Source: JAJFUG01 sp964473155
GTDB taxonomy: Bacteria > Gemmatimonadota > Glassbacteria > GWA2-58-10
Assembly (NCBI GenBank): GCA_964473155.1
Contig: CAYYNT010000080.1
Span: 1 to 16,753, forward strand
DNA length: 16,753 nucleotides
Direction: 5' to 3'
Shown here: positions 9,301-16,708 of the stretch, in pieces
How the letters are laid out: each line of letters starts with the position of its first letter
Numbering within the stretch: position 1 is the first letter of the stretch
Program-made: the position numbers and the translations under genes
Notes under the pieces: generated by a model
Databases searched by the model: none
What the model saw: the letters and a program-made list of their open reading frames with translations, nothing else
What the model was told of the DNA's origin: nothing

Positions 9301-9347
9301 AATACAATATGCACATCCTGGCAAGTATCTGCTATCTATATTGTATT
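9301..9347. repeat. Inverted repeat with 10-bp perfect arms
   Basis: The arms AATACAATAT (9301-9310) and ATATTGTATT (9338-9347) are perfect reverse complements separated by 27 nt. The right arm runs directly into a second palindrome at 9346-9357. It lies about 120-165 bp upstream of the leftward operon's start codon, a plausible place for an operator. The arms are AT-rich, so chance is possible. Confidence 0.5.
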
Positions 9348-9357
9348 GGAATTCCAA
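9346..9357. repeat. Perfect 12-bp palindrome TTGGAATTCCAA
   Basis: TTGGAATTCCAA is fully self-complementary with no spacer, the form of a dimeric repressor half-site pair. A related palindrome GGAATATTCC lies at 9241-9250, and the half-site ATTCCAA recurs at about 9417-9423. All are upstream of the leftward operon. The role is inferred only from symmetry and position. Confidence 0.45.
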
Positions 9358-9480
9358 CACGGCGTTAATCCGAGAAACCGGAGGCCTCCCAGCCCTTGCC
9401 GGAAATAATGCAAAGTATTCCAATGCAGCATTAAGTACGCATTCTTAACCAATATAGCCGTTTCAGCCAAGTTTTTTTTG

Positions 9481-9509
9481 TTGACAGAGGAAAGAAAATA
9501 GCGTATATA
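9481..9509 (+). promoter_or_regulatory. Candidate sigma-70 promoter (TTGACA-N17-TATATA)
   Basis: A perfect -35 hexamer TTGACA (9481-9486) is followed after exactly 17 nt by TATATA (9504-9509, 4 of 6 to TATAAT). The predicted start of transcription is about 9516. The next gene on this strand starts nearly 700 nt further on, and a second promoter lies between, so this one may drive a small RNA or a very long leader. Confidence 0.5.
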
Positions 9510-9614
9510 GGTATCTGTTCAGACAGGCGTGAATACGTTGCCGGATTCAAGCCAACTAATTTATTACATTGCAATAACCTGAGTCATATTTCCGTCAAGT
9601 AATTTTAAAAATCA

Positions 9615-9638
9615 GAGTCGTACATATTTGTACGACTC
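9615..9638. repeat. Palindromic element, copy 1 (10-bp perfect arms, 4-nt centre)
   Basis: GAGTCGTACA (9615-9624), TATT, then TGTACGACTC (9629-9638) is a perfect inverted repeat. The core 9616-9637 matches the segment 9931-9952 at 18 of 22 positions. On the minus strand it is followed by TGATTTTTA, which gives a weak intrinsic-terminator look, but no minus-strand gene lies upstream to need one. An operator or structured-RNA role is equally possible. Confidence 0.6.
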
Positions 9639-9737
9639 CCGAAATCAGACCAGCTTACGCCGTTTAGACAAATCGCGGGCAAGATAAAAAGTATAGAATC
9701 AATATTCTCCGCTTTTCAGCATCTCTTGATAAACAAG

Positions 9738-9766
9738 TTGTTATTTTGTTTACGTTTCCGTATGAT
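9738..9766 (+). promoter_or_regulatory. Candidate sigma-70 promoter for the TonB-receptor operon (TTGTTA-N17-TATGAT)
   Basis: TTGTTA (9738-9743, 4 of 6 to the -35 consensus) and TATGAT (9761-9766, 5 of 6 to the -10 consensus) are spaced by exactly 17 nt. Transcription would start near 9773 and give a leader of about 430 nt ahead of the receptor start at 10204. It is the best-placed promoter for the rightward operon. Confidence 0.5.
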
Positions 9767-9839
9767 TCAGGCTTCTGTCAGATAATTTGAGGCCCGCGAA
9801 TCGACTTTTTCAGCAGATCAATACAGCTTTTCAAGCCGA

Positions 9840-9868
9840 CTCTTTCTAAGAGCTGACATAAGCAGCTC
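9840..9868 (+). repeat. Two overlapping, mutually exclusive hairpins in the receptor leader
   Basis: CTCTT-TCT-AAGAG (9840-9852) overlaps GAGCTG-ACATAAG-CAGCTC (9850-9868). The bases GAG at 9850-9852 belong to both stems, so only one can form fully at a time. Neither is followed by a T-run. If transcribed from the promoter at 9738-9766 they would fold about 70 nt into the leader. Confidence 0.4.
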
Positions 9869-9913
9869 AATACTTTGGGGTTAATAAGCCGTATAACTGT
9901 TGTTTTTTTGTTT

Positions 9914-9966
9914 TTTGACGTCTTTTTGTTAGTCGCATTTGTTTGTACGACTATTTTTACGTCAAA
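9914..9966. repeat. Nested inverted repeats containing palindromic element copy 2
   Basis: The outer arms TTTGACGT (9914-9921) and ACGTCAAA (9959-9966) are perfect 8-bp complements. Inside them AGTCG (9931-9935) pairs with CGACT (9948-9952). The inner segment 9931-9952 is the second copy of the element at 9616-9637 (18 of 22 identical). The block is T-rich and lies about 240 bp upstream of the receptor start. Confidence 0.55.
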
Positions 9967-10004
9967 GAAGCCGGAAATATCCGAGTTAAACTGCGATGGG
10001 AAAA

Positions 10005-10035
10005 TGCCGGCAGGAAATAATCCTTTTCTCCGGCA
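10005..10035 (+). repeat. Hairpin in the receptor leader
   Basis: TGCCGG (10005-10010) pairs with CCGGCA (10030-10035). Inside, AGGA (10012-10015) pairs with TCCT (10021-10024) around the loop AATAA. The stem ends 18 nt before the extended Shine-Dalgarno sequence at 10053-10063. Confidence 0.4.
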
Positions 10036-10052
10036 ATATGGAACCACATAAC

Positions 10053-10063
10053 AGAAAGGAGGT
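10053..10063 (+). promoter_or_regulatory. Extended Shine-Dalgarno sequence without a start codon at normal spacing
   Basis: AGAAAGGAGGT is an 11-nt complement to the usual bacterial 16S 3' end (ACCTCCTTTCT). The nearest downstream ATGs are at 10081 and 10085, 18-22 nt after GGAGG, which is too far for normal initiation. The ATG at 10081 is in frame with the receptor but would bury its signal peptide behind 41 residues. The ATG at 10085 would encode a 33-residue peptide ending at 10186. Confidence 0.5.
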
Positions 10064-10203
10064 TAAAAGGCAAGATCAACATGGATGCCGTCTGTATCCC
10101 GCGGTGTTCAAGCTCAAAACAGTCGCGAAAGGGGGTATCGAATACGGCCTGCATATTTTGTCCAAGTCAGGATTCCACAGAAATGAATCTTTCAGGGGGA
10201 TCT

Positions 10204-13200
10204 ATGTCCATTATTCGTAAAATGTTTTCATCTTCCACTGTCCTTGCCTTGAGCGCAACCTTGCTGCTGGCTGGATCGAGCTTGTTCGCCCAGCTCAACA
10301 CGGCCAAGGTGGAGGGAACGGTCAGGGATAAGGAAACTGGTTCGCCCCTGGCCGGCGTCCAGGTAATTGTCGAGGGCACCCGCCTGGGCAACGTGACCAA
10401 CTCCGACGGGTATTATTTCATTCTGAACGTTCCGGCCGGTCGCAGAAATGTGGTGTTTACATTCACCGGTTACCAGAAAACAACTGTTTCCAACGTAATG
10501 TTGCTCGCCGGACAGACTACTACGGTGGATGCCAGCCTCAGCAGCACGGTGGTCGAGATGGAGGGCATCACGGTGGAGGGCGCCACGGAGGTGCTTATCC
10601 CGCGCGATAACACCGTGACCAAGCAGCGCCTGACTGCCGAGAAACTGGATGAAACCCCGACTACAAAGCTCGAGGACCTGATGGTCCTGGAAGCCGGCGT
10701 GCAGTCGGGCGGCGAGGGCGGCCGCGCGCGAGGTCTCCGCATCCGCGGCGGACGTCTGGGCGAGGAAGCCATGGTGGTTGACGGCGTGACGGTGCGAAAC
10801 TTCACCGCCAATCCGTTCCGTGAAGGCCAGTTCTGGATCTGGAACCAGGAGGAAGGGTCCCAGGGCGAGGACACCACGCCGTTGGAATTCTCCACCAGCG
10901 CGGTCGAAGAAGTCGATATCCTGACCGGCGGATTCCAGGCCGAGTACGGCCAGGCCCAGAGCGGCATTATCAATATCGTGACCAAGGAAGGCGGCCCGGA
11001 GTACAAGGGCAACTTCCGCATTATCAGCGACGGGCTCAATCCGCGCACTGCCGATTATGGCTACAATCAGGTCCAGACAAGCGTCGGCGGACCGGTCCCG
11101 TTCATAAACAACCTGTTCTTCCAGGGATCGGCCGAAATACAGGGCTTCACCGACCGTTTCCCGACGCACGCGGATGAGGGTTTCCGCGGCATCAACAAGG
11201 ATTTCGTCAAACACCTTAACGATGCCGTGGGGAACGATCCCGTGTTCGGCGCGCAGCAGCCAGCGTTCACGCTGGACATGCTGACCGCGGGACGCGAAAG
11301 CTTCAAGACGCGTATGATAGCCGACTATCCGAACCTCAAGGTCGATCCGGCCTACAGCATGGACCAGGGGCTTTTCTCTCCGTCTAACCCGGTCCGTCAG
11401 CCCCGCAACTGGCAGGACCGCACCATGGCCACCGGCAAGCTGACCTATTCGCCGTTCTCCGGACTCAAGTTGATGGGAAGTGCGCAGTTCTCGCGCAACC
11501 AGAACACCTGGCCGAACATCACCAGCGAAGCCGGCGACGACATCTATTTCAACAACGGCTTCGTCACCAGCGAAATGCTGCCGCAGCGCCGCTGGGACAC
11601 CAGCCGCGGCGACCGCCAGATGGCAGATGGCACCTGGTGGGCGATAATCCCGCCCAACACCGCGCGCCGCACCCGCACAACCAACGTGATCGCAGGCGCC
11701 AACTGGGACTTCTACAGGACCGCAACCCAGAATGCCTCGCTGCAGTTCCGCTACACCAATTTCCGGGTGCAGGACATCAACAACTCGAACCTCAAGGACA
11801 ACTACGAGCGCGACACTTTCCTGTCCTGGTCCGCTCACGACGTCCCGTTCGAGGTCGAGACTTTCCCGAACCGCGAGGGTGCGCGTTCGATTGAAGACGC
11901 CGCGTATTACTACCCGGACGGCGCCACGGACTGGTCGCGCGAGGGCGCTTTCGCCACGCCGTTCAACTACGCCACCAATGTCCAGCTTTACTATATGACT
12001 TACCGCTACACCCGCGAGCTTCAGCATAACTTCAAGACTGATATAGACTTCCAGATCAACCGTTACAACCGGGCAAAATTCGGCGCCCAGATAACGCGTT
12101 TCGACAACCAGCAGTTCACGATCACTCCGGGATCGAACGGTATCCTGAGAGAACTGGACAACGAGTTCAACTACCGTCCGCGCATGTACGCTTTCTACGC
12201 CCAGAACCGCACCGATCTCGGCGATTTCGTGTTCGATTACGGCCTGCGCTACGACAGCTTCCAGCCGCGCGACAACTGGGGCTTCCGTCACGGCGATTAC
12301 TGGGGCGAGCGTTATTATCCCGAGAACTTCAGTGAATTCTCGCCGCGCTTTGACGTGGCTTTCCCGGTCACGGACAAGGCCCAGTTGCGTTTCAGCTACG
12401 GCATATTCACGCAGCTTCCCAGTATGAACCTGATTTTCAACGGTTCAAACTCCGGCGGCCTGGGCTTCTCGCGCACGGACGCTTTTGAAAGCGGACTGAG
12501 CTACCTGATGAGCGATGATGTCGTGGTGGACATGGTTGGCTTCTACCGGGACGTAGACGGCAACATAGCCCAGGGTAACTACTTCCGCGACTACGTGGAG
12601 TGGCATACCGGCCGTCATGTCCGCGGCCTGGCCGGCGGTTATGTCAACCAGGACAAGGGCAACATCAAGGGTATGGACCTGACGTTGAAAAAGCGCTTCT
12701 CCCAGAACTACTCGTTCAACGTGATCTACACCCTTCAGTTTTCACGCACGACCGGTTCCAGCTACCTGAGTTCGACGATGGACGAACTGCGGCCGATCGA
12801 GGGCGACCGGACCCATAAGTTCACTTCCTACCTGAATTACGTGGTCCCCAAGAACGTCGTCTCCAACTCGATCGCAAACATGATCATGCAGGACCTGAGC
12901 GCTTACTCGATAGTCACCTTCTCGAGCGGTCAGCCCTCCGGCGCTCCCGGCGATCTGAGCCGCCGCCGCGGCCGCTGGGACTACAATGTGGACCTGCGCC
13001 TGAGCAAGCCCCTGTTGATGGGCGGCAAGCGACGCCTGTCCTTTATGTGCGAGCTGTACAACCTGACCAACCGCAAGCTGCCGCGGCCCTACCCCATGGG
13101 TTACACTTACCAGGGCAACCGCTATGTGACCGGTGGACGGGACATCACGTGGGATGAGGCCACATTCAACGAAAAATGGCTGTTCCAGGCCGATTTCAAC

Positions 13201-13332
13201 GGCGACGGGGTGCTTTCGGTTGAGGAAGCGGCCAAGGGCAATATCGCCGCCTCGGTCATGTCCAATCTCTCCAACCTTACCGGCTGGGGCATCGCCCGCC
13301 AGATCAGGCTGGGACTGGACTACAGCTTCTGA
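10204..13332 (+). CDS. TonB-dependent outer-membrane receptor with CarboxypepD_reg-like N-terminal domain
   Basis: This is a 1042-residue outer-membrane receptor for energy-dependent uptake of an unknown substrate. A signal peptide covers about residues 1-29 (MSIIRKMF, hydrophobic core, SSLFA|Q). A carboxypeptidase-regulatory-like beta domain at about 34-118 shows VEGTVRDKETGSPLAGVQVI and TNSDGYYFILNVPAG. A TonB-box-like EGITVEG follows (120-126). The plug is at about 128-262 and shows LRIRGG, VVDGV and EYGQAQSGIINIVTKEGG. A beta-barrel runs to the C-terminus, which ends in the typical aromatic residue (GLDYSF). An EF-hand-like loop, DFNGDGVLSVEE (997-1008), sits in what should be a late loop of the barrel. 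I chose 10204 because it gives a clean signal peptide and has AGGGGG (10194-10199) just upstream. An in-frame ATG at 10081 would add 41 unlikely residues. It is the first gene of an operon with the secreted protein 62 bp downstream. Confidence 0.93.
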   Translation: MSIIRKMFSSSTVLALSATLLLAGSSLFAQLNTAKVEGTVRDKETGSPLAGVQVIVEGTRLGNVTNSDGYYFILNVPAGRRNVVFTFTGYQKTTVSNVMLLAGQTTTVDASLSSTVVEMEGITVEGATEVLIPRDNTVTKQRLTAEKLDETPTTKLEDLMVLEAGVQSGGEGGRARGLRIRGGRLGEEAMVVDGVTVRNFTANPFREGQFWIWNQEEGSQGEDTTPLEFSTSAVEEVDILTGGFQAEYGQAQSGIINIVTKEGGPEYKGNFRIISDGLNPRTADYGYNQVQTSVGGPVPFINNLFFQGSAEIQGFTDRFPTHADEGFRGINKDFVKHLNDAVGNDPVFGAQQPAFTLDMLTAGRESFKTRMIADYPNLKVDPAYSMDQGLFSPSNPVRQPRNWQDRTMATGKLTYSPFSGLKLMGSAQFSRNQNTWPNITSEAGDDIYFNNGFVTSEMLPQRRWDTSRGDRQMADGTWWAIIPPNTARRTRTTNVIAGANWDFYRTATQNASLQFRYTNFRVQDINNSNLKDNYERDTFLSWSAHDVPFEVETFPNREGARSIEDAAYYYPDGATDWSREGAFATPFNYATNVQLYYMTYRYTRELQHNFKTDIDFQINRYNRAKFGAQITRFDNQQFTITPGSNGILRELDNEFNYRPRMYAFYAQNRTDLGDFVFDYGLRYDSFQPRDNWGFRHGDYWGERYYPENFSEFSPRFDVAFPVTDKAQLRFSYGIFTQLPSMNLIFNGSNSGGLGFSRTDAFESGLSYLMSDDVVVDMVGFYRDVDGNIAQGNYFRDYVEWHTGRHVRGLAGGYVNQDKGNIKGMDLTLKKRFSQNYSFNVIYTLQFSRTTGSSYLSSTMDELRPIEGDRTHKFTSYLNYVVPKNVVSNSIANMIMQDLSAYSIVTFSSGQPSGAPGDLSRRRGRWDYNVDLRLSKPLLMGGKRRLSFMCELYNLTNRKLPRPYPMGYTYQGNRYVTGGRDITWDEATFNEKWLFQADFNGDGVLSVEEAAKGNIAASVMSNLSNLTGWGIARQIRLGLDYSF

Positions 13333-13333
13333 T

Positions 13334-13355
13334 ACTCAGTCGCGATGAACTGAGT
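13334..13355 (+). repeat. Intercistronic hairpin between receptor and secreted-protein genes
   Basis: ACTCAGT (13334-13340) and ACTGAGT (13349-13355) form a perfect 7-bp stem with an 8-nt loop immediately after the receptor stop codon. No T-run follows, so it is not a standard terminator. It could protect or process the upstream mRNA and set different expression levels of the two genes. Confidence 0.5.
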
Positions 13356-13394
13356 CTGTGTTAGAATTATCCTGATTCAAACAGGAGAAACAAT

Positions 13395-16300
13395 ATGCGG
13401 AATGCGAAGAACCACCTTTTTAAACCGGCCCTTATCGCCCTGATCCTGGGTTTTGTCTGCCCGGCGCTCGCCCTGCAGGTAAAGGACCGGACGTCGCAGG
13501 GGAACAACCTTGGATTGCAGCAGAGGCTGGGATCCACTGTGTTCGACGGGTCGCACGAGTACCCGCGCGGCTCGGGAAACTATATCCACACGTATGAAGG
13601 CGGCATGGGACATTTCCTCAGCGTCGTGCGCGATATCAACGGCGACGGTATCATGGAGGACACATCCTACGGCGGCGGACGCGGACGGTCTATCGTCGGC
13701 GGACGCGGCAGCCTCGAAGGTTACGACATACTGAAACAGGGATTCGACGCCGGTGAGCGCATGGACCAGTGGTGCTCGCGAGTCGAGGTCAACGAGGTCT
13801 GGTCCTCGCTCGACCCGGACAACCTGGCCCGCTGGCCGGCCGAATTCCGCGAGGGACGCACCATGTCCGGCGCACCGATCCTGCACGGCAAGGAAACCAT
13901 GTGCTCGATGCTCACGGACTGTTTCAACCGCTCGTACAACCGCTCCACCCCGCCCCTGGGCGCGAGTTTCGAGTACCAGTTCTTTTTCCTGGATTACGGC
14001 GAGAGCAACGATATCGCCTACGGGCACCTTTTCATACGCAACATGTCCGAGTACATCCAGTGGAACCCGAACCCGGATTTCGTGGCCAAGACCGCCAACA
14101 CGAAGCAGGGCCAGAACTGGGGCGAGTGGTGTCTGATGTATGTCGAAAACTATGTCGGCATCGAAAAAGTCGGCTCGACCAGCATGGACGAAAGCTGGAT
14201 CTTCCACCCGGAAAAGGAAATCAAGGGCCAGGTGGACCGGGACGGCAAGGAGGCCGGATTTACAATGGGTGGAAACACCTTTGTGATCGGCTACAAGTCC
14301 CTGCGCAATCCCTCGTGGAACGGCGAGATAATGAAGCTGACCAACTGCAACAACATGCGCTGGGGTTCGGATTTCGGCCTCTCGGTCAGCCTGGATATCG
14401 GCGTGCTGTCTTCCACCAGCCAGGTTCACCGCTGGGCCAAGGCCGTGCATGACGGAGTGGAGGACGACCTCTCCGACATGTTCAAGGGCGCGCTCAGCCC
14501 CTGGACCGGCCGCCCCGCGGTCGGCAACCCCGGCATGCTCCTGCCCACGGACACCCGTTTCAATCAGTGGCTCTGGGGCCGCGCCGGACGTATCAATTAC
14601 ACCTCCTGGTCGGCGCTGCATAATTTCGGGCCGCGCGACACCACCAGCACGGATTTCGCTTTCATGTTCTGCTATCCGGCCACTCCGCCGCTGGTGCTGA
14701 AGCCTAACGACATCCAATACATCGACGATCCCGAGCTTCAGGCCCAGTTGGCTCCGATGGAGCACATGGGCGACGTGGTGAAGCTGGTGTACGAGGGCGG
14801 CTATATCCTGCCCGAGACTCCGGTTCCTCCGGCGTTGACAATCATCCCCGGCGACCGCCGGGTGACTATCACCTGGAGCAACGTCAACCTCAACACGCCG
14901 GACAAGTATTACGCTTTTCTCCAGCAGCACCCGGAGATCGATCCGAAAGGCTATTACCGCGAGTACGATTTCGAAGGCTACAGGCTGTACCGCAACTACA
15001 CTGGCCCGCAGGACGCTCATGCGGAGATGATTTACCAGTGCAGCCTGACTGACAACAACGTCCAGTTCTACTATGTGGATACGCAGGACAAGGACCTCAG
15101 CTACAGCCGCCTGCGCAACGGCCTGAAGATATGGTACGCGCTGGAACCTTATGACCGCAACTATGACGTGAAGACCGGAGCGGAGTTCAGCCTCCCGGGC
15201 GCCGGGACATCCAAGACCTGGAACCGTCCGTTCCCCGAGGGCTATCATACAGTTCGCGCCCGCTCGGATGCCAGCAACTTCAAGTCCGCCAGCCTTGGAG
15301 CCATCACTTTCCAGGGAAGCGCCTCTTCCGATGCGCCGACAGCACAGCTCACCGGAAACGGAAACGGCAAGATCACCAGCGCACCTCAGCTTCTGCAGCC
15401 GCAGCTTGGTGAAATCGAGCTTATTCCGGTCAACAGCGAGAGGATAACTCAGGATATCAGCGTCAACGTGACCTGCTTCGACGCGGCGTTCCTGCCCGGC
15501 GGCTGCAACTGGCCCACCGGCGTGCGCAGCTTCAAGGTCGTGGATTCCCAGGGCAGAAGCGGCAACCCGGTCGATATAACCGTGCGCGGCGGCAGCAACG
15601 AGTCGCGTATAGTCCTCAACGGACCGGTCGACAGCGATGGCATCAGCTACGCCGTCGACGTCACGTTCAGCGAGCTCAATCACTCGGACCTCTATTTTGA
15701 CTGGGACAAAGGCTCCTACACAGGCGCCAGCGCAGTGGCGGCGCAGTACCGCTGCGGTCCCGACATCAACAGCGCTCCCAACATCACCGGCTGGACCAAG
15801 AACGCCCAGTATTCAGTAACCTGGAAAACCGCCGGGAATGGTGAGTTGACCCTTGAGGTCAAGGACGTTCTGCGTAACCAGGACGTGGCTTTCGGCGAGC
15901 AGCCGGATGATTTCGGCTGGGGCTTTGTCGAAGCGGAGCTGATCGGTGACCGTTGGGGCGCCGGAGACAATATTTACAACCAGATGGTCGCCGGAACACC
16001 CAAGAACGAACGCGCGAACAAGATGTTTCAGACAATTCCGGCGGATAACGCCAATTCATTCGGCGTATATCTCAACGGAATTTTCTGGGTGTTTGAGGAT
16101 GTTACATCCATGCCGGCAGCCGGAACAACGATGACGGTCACCACGGTATTCGGTGAATGGAACGACGATCAGACGGTGTTCACGCAGTATGCCGATCCGC
16201 CTTCCATCGGTGATACGTGGAAGATCGACATCAAAGCTTTTTCCATGAAAGACGAGGACATCAACCTGAGCAAGATCAAGGTCGTGCCGAACCCTTACAT

Positions 16301-16643
16301 CGCCAGCTCGATGCTGGACGAGTCGGGCGGCTCCCGCAGGATCGATTTCATCAACCTGCCGGACAAGTGCACGATCCGTATCTACTCGCTGGGCGGCAAC
16401 CTGGTCAACGTCCTCAACCATATCGGCGCCAGCCGCACCGGCTGGGGCAATTTCGCGGATGTTGACGCGATCCAGCCCGATAACTCTCCGTTCGTGTTCG
16501 AGGGTTACGACAACCACAGCGGCACGGAACCCTGGAACATGAAGAACCGTTTCGGGCAGACAGTGGCCAGCGGACTTTACTTCTATCACGTGTCGGACGC
16601 CAGAGGGAAGACGCACACAGGTAAGTTCTACATCATCAACTGA
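13395..16643 (+). CDS. Large secreted protein with T9SS/FlgD-like C-terminal sorting domain
   Basis: This 1082-residue protein has a signal peptide (residues about 1-26, cleavage near PALA|LQ). A large N-terminal region of about 440 residues is not recognised. It includes DINGDG (80-85), a calcium-loop-like motif. A fibronectin-III-like stretch starts near residue 477 (PALTIIPGDRRVTITW). More beta-rich segments lie at about 670-760. The C-terminal domain (about 960-1082) reads VVPNPYI, CTIRIYSLGGNLVNVL, GQTVASGLYFYHV and GKFYIIN. This is the pattern of FlgD-like or type IX sorting domains in FCB-group bacteria, where such domains direct passage across the outer membrane or surface attachment. 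The start is well supported by AGGAGA (13383-13388) 6 nt upstream. It follows the TonB receptor by 62 bp and precedes another exported protein, so it is probably a surface or secreted partner of the receptor. No catalytic motif is evident. Confidence 0.88.
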   Translation: MRNAKNHLFKPALIALILGFVCPALALQVKDRTSQGNNLGLQQRLGSTVFDGSHEYPRGSGNYIHTYEGGMGHFLSVVRDINGDGIMEDTSYGGGRGRSIVGGRGSLEGYDILKQGFDAGERMDQWCSRVEVNEVWSSLDPDNLARWPAEFREGRTMSGAPILHGKETMCSMLTDCFNRSYNRSTPPLGASFEYQFFFLDYGESNDIAYGHLFIRNMSEYIQWNPNPDFVAKTANTKQGQNWGEWCLMYVENYVGIEKVGSTSMDESWIFHPEKEIKGQVDRDGKEAGFTMGGNTFVIGYKSLRNPSWNGEIMKLTNCNNMRWGSDFGLSVSLDIGVLSSTSQVHRWAKAVHDGVEDDLSDMFKGALSPWTGRPAVGNPGMLLPTDTRFNQWLWGRAGRINYTSWSALHNFGPRDTTSTDFAFMFCYPATPPLVLKPNDIQYIDDPELQAQLAPMEHMGDVVKLVYEGGYILPETPVPPALTIIPGDRRVTITWSNVNLNTPDKYYAFLQQHPEIDPKGYYREYDFEGYRLYRNYTGPQDAHAEMIYQCSLTDNNVQFYYVDTQDKDLSYSRLRNGLKIWYALEPYDRNYDVKTGAEFSLPGAGTSKTWNRPFPEGYHTVRARSDASNFKSASLGAITFQGSASSDAPTAQLTGNGNGKITSAPQLLQPQLGEIELIPVNSERITQDISVNVTCFDAAFLPGGCNWPTGVRSFKVVDSQGRSGNPVDITVRGGSNESRIVLNGPVDSDGISYAVDVTFSELNHSDLYFDWDKGSYTGASAVAAQYRCGPDINSAPNITGWTKNAQYSVTWKTAGNGELTLEVKDVLRNQDVAFGEQPDDFGWGFVEAELIGDRWGAGDNIYNQMVAGTPKNERANKMFQTIPADNANSFGVYLNGIFWVFEDVTSMPAAGTTMTVTTVFGEWNDDQTVFTQYADPPSIGDTWKIDIKAFSMKDEDINLSKIKVVPNPYIASSMLDESGGSRRIDFINLPDKCTIRIYSLGGNLVNVLNHIGASRTGWGNFADVDAIQPDNSPFVFEGYDNHSGTEPWNMKNRFGQTVASGLYFYHVSDARGKTHTGKFYIIN

Positions 16644-16708
16644 GGACTATTCCGATGATTAAAACTTACTCATCCCGCGATTCCCGGACGCATGTACGGA
16701 GGTTTCAT

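Larger units (their letters stand above)
9185..10203. other. AT-rich divergent intergenic region, no convincing gene
   Basis: About 1 kb separates the leftward operon (start 9184) from the rightward receptor operon (start 10204). From about 9240 to 10060 the DNA is visibly AT-rich, with T-runs at 9471-9479 and 9903-9916, unlike the GC-rich genes on both sides. Short open frames here have no good ribosome binding site or recognisable protein. The region holds promoters, inverted repeats and a duplicated palindrome, listed separately. No clear promoter for the leftward operon was found, although a TATATTTG box occurs on the minus strand at 9264-9271. Confidence 0.7.

Noticed and set aside
9319..9333. 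Second sigma-54-like sequence (TGGCAAGTATCTGCT)
   Set aside because: The GG and GC are separated by 9 nt instead of the required 10, so it should not be recognised by sigma-54.
9778..10047. Minus-strand 89-codon frame in the AT-rich intergenic region
   Set aside because: It starts at GTG with no ribosome binding site, has a low-complexity Lys/Thr stretch from T-runs, and covers the inverted repeats. No family is recognisable.
9185..10203. Possible CRISPR array, tRNA or insertion-sequence remnant in the intergenic region
   Set aside because: There are no regularly spaced direct repeats, no cloverleaf or GTTCRA-type arm, and no transposase fragment or terminal-repeat and target-duplication pair.
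9996..10220. Plus-strand 74-codon frame overlapping the receptor start
   Set aside because: It has no Shine-Dalgarno upstream, overlaps the receptor signal-peptide codons in another frame, and shows no recognisable protein features.
10228..12291. Long antisense open frame of 687 codons opposite the TonB receptor
   Set aside because: It is codon-aligned with the sense gene, so it stays open simply because the receptor avoids TTA, CTA and TCA codons. The sense protein has clear domains; the antisense product resembles nothing.
13377..15683. Long antisense open frame of 768 codons opposite the secreted-protein gene
   Set aside because: Same cause: it is codon-aligned and follows from codon avoidance in a GC-rich gene. 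The sense frame has a signal peptide, RBS and sorting domain.
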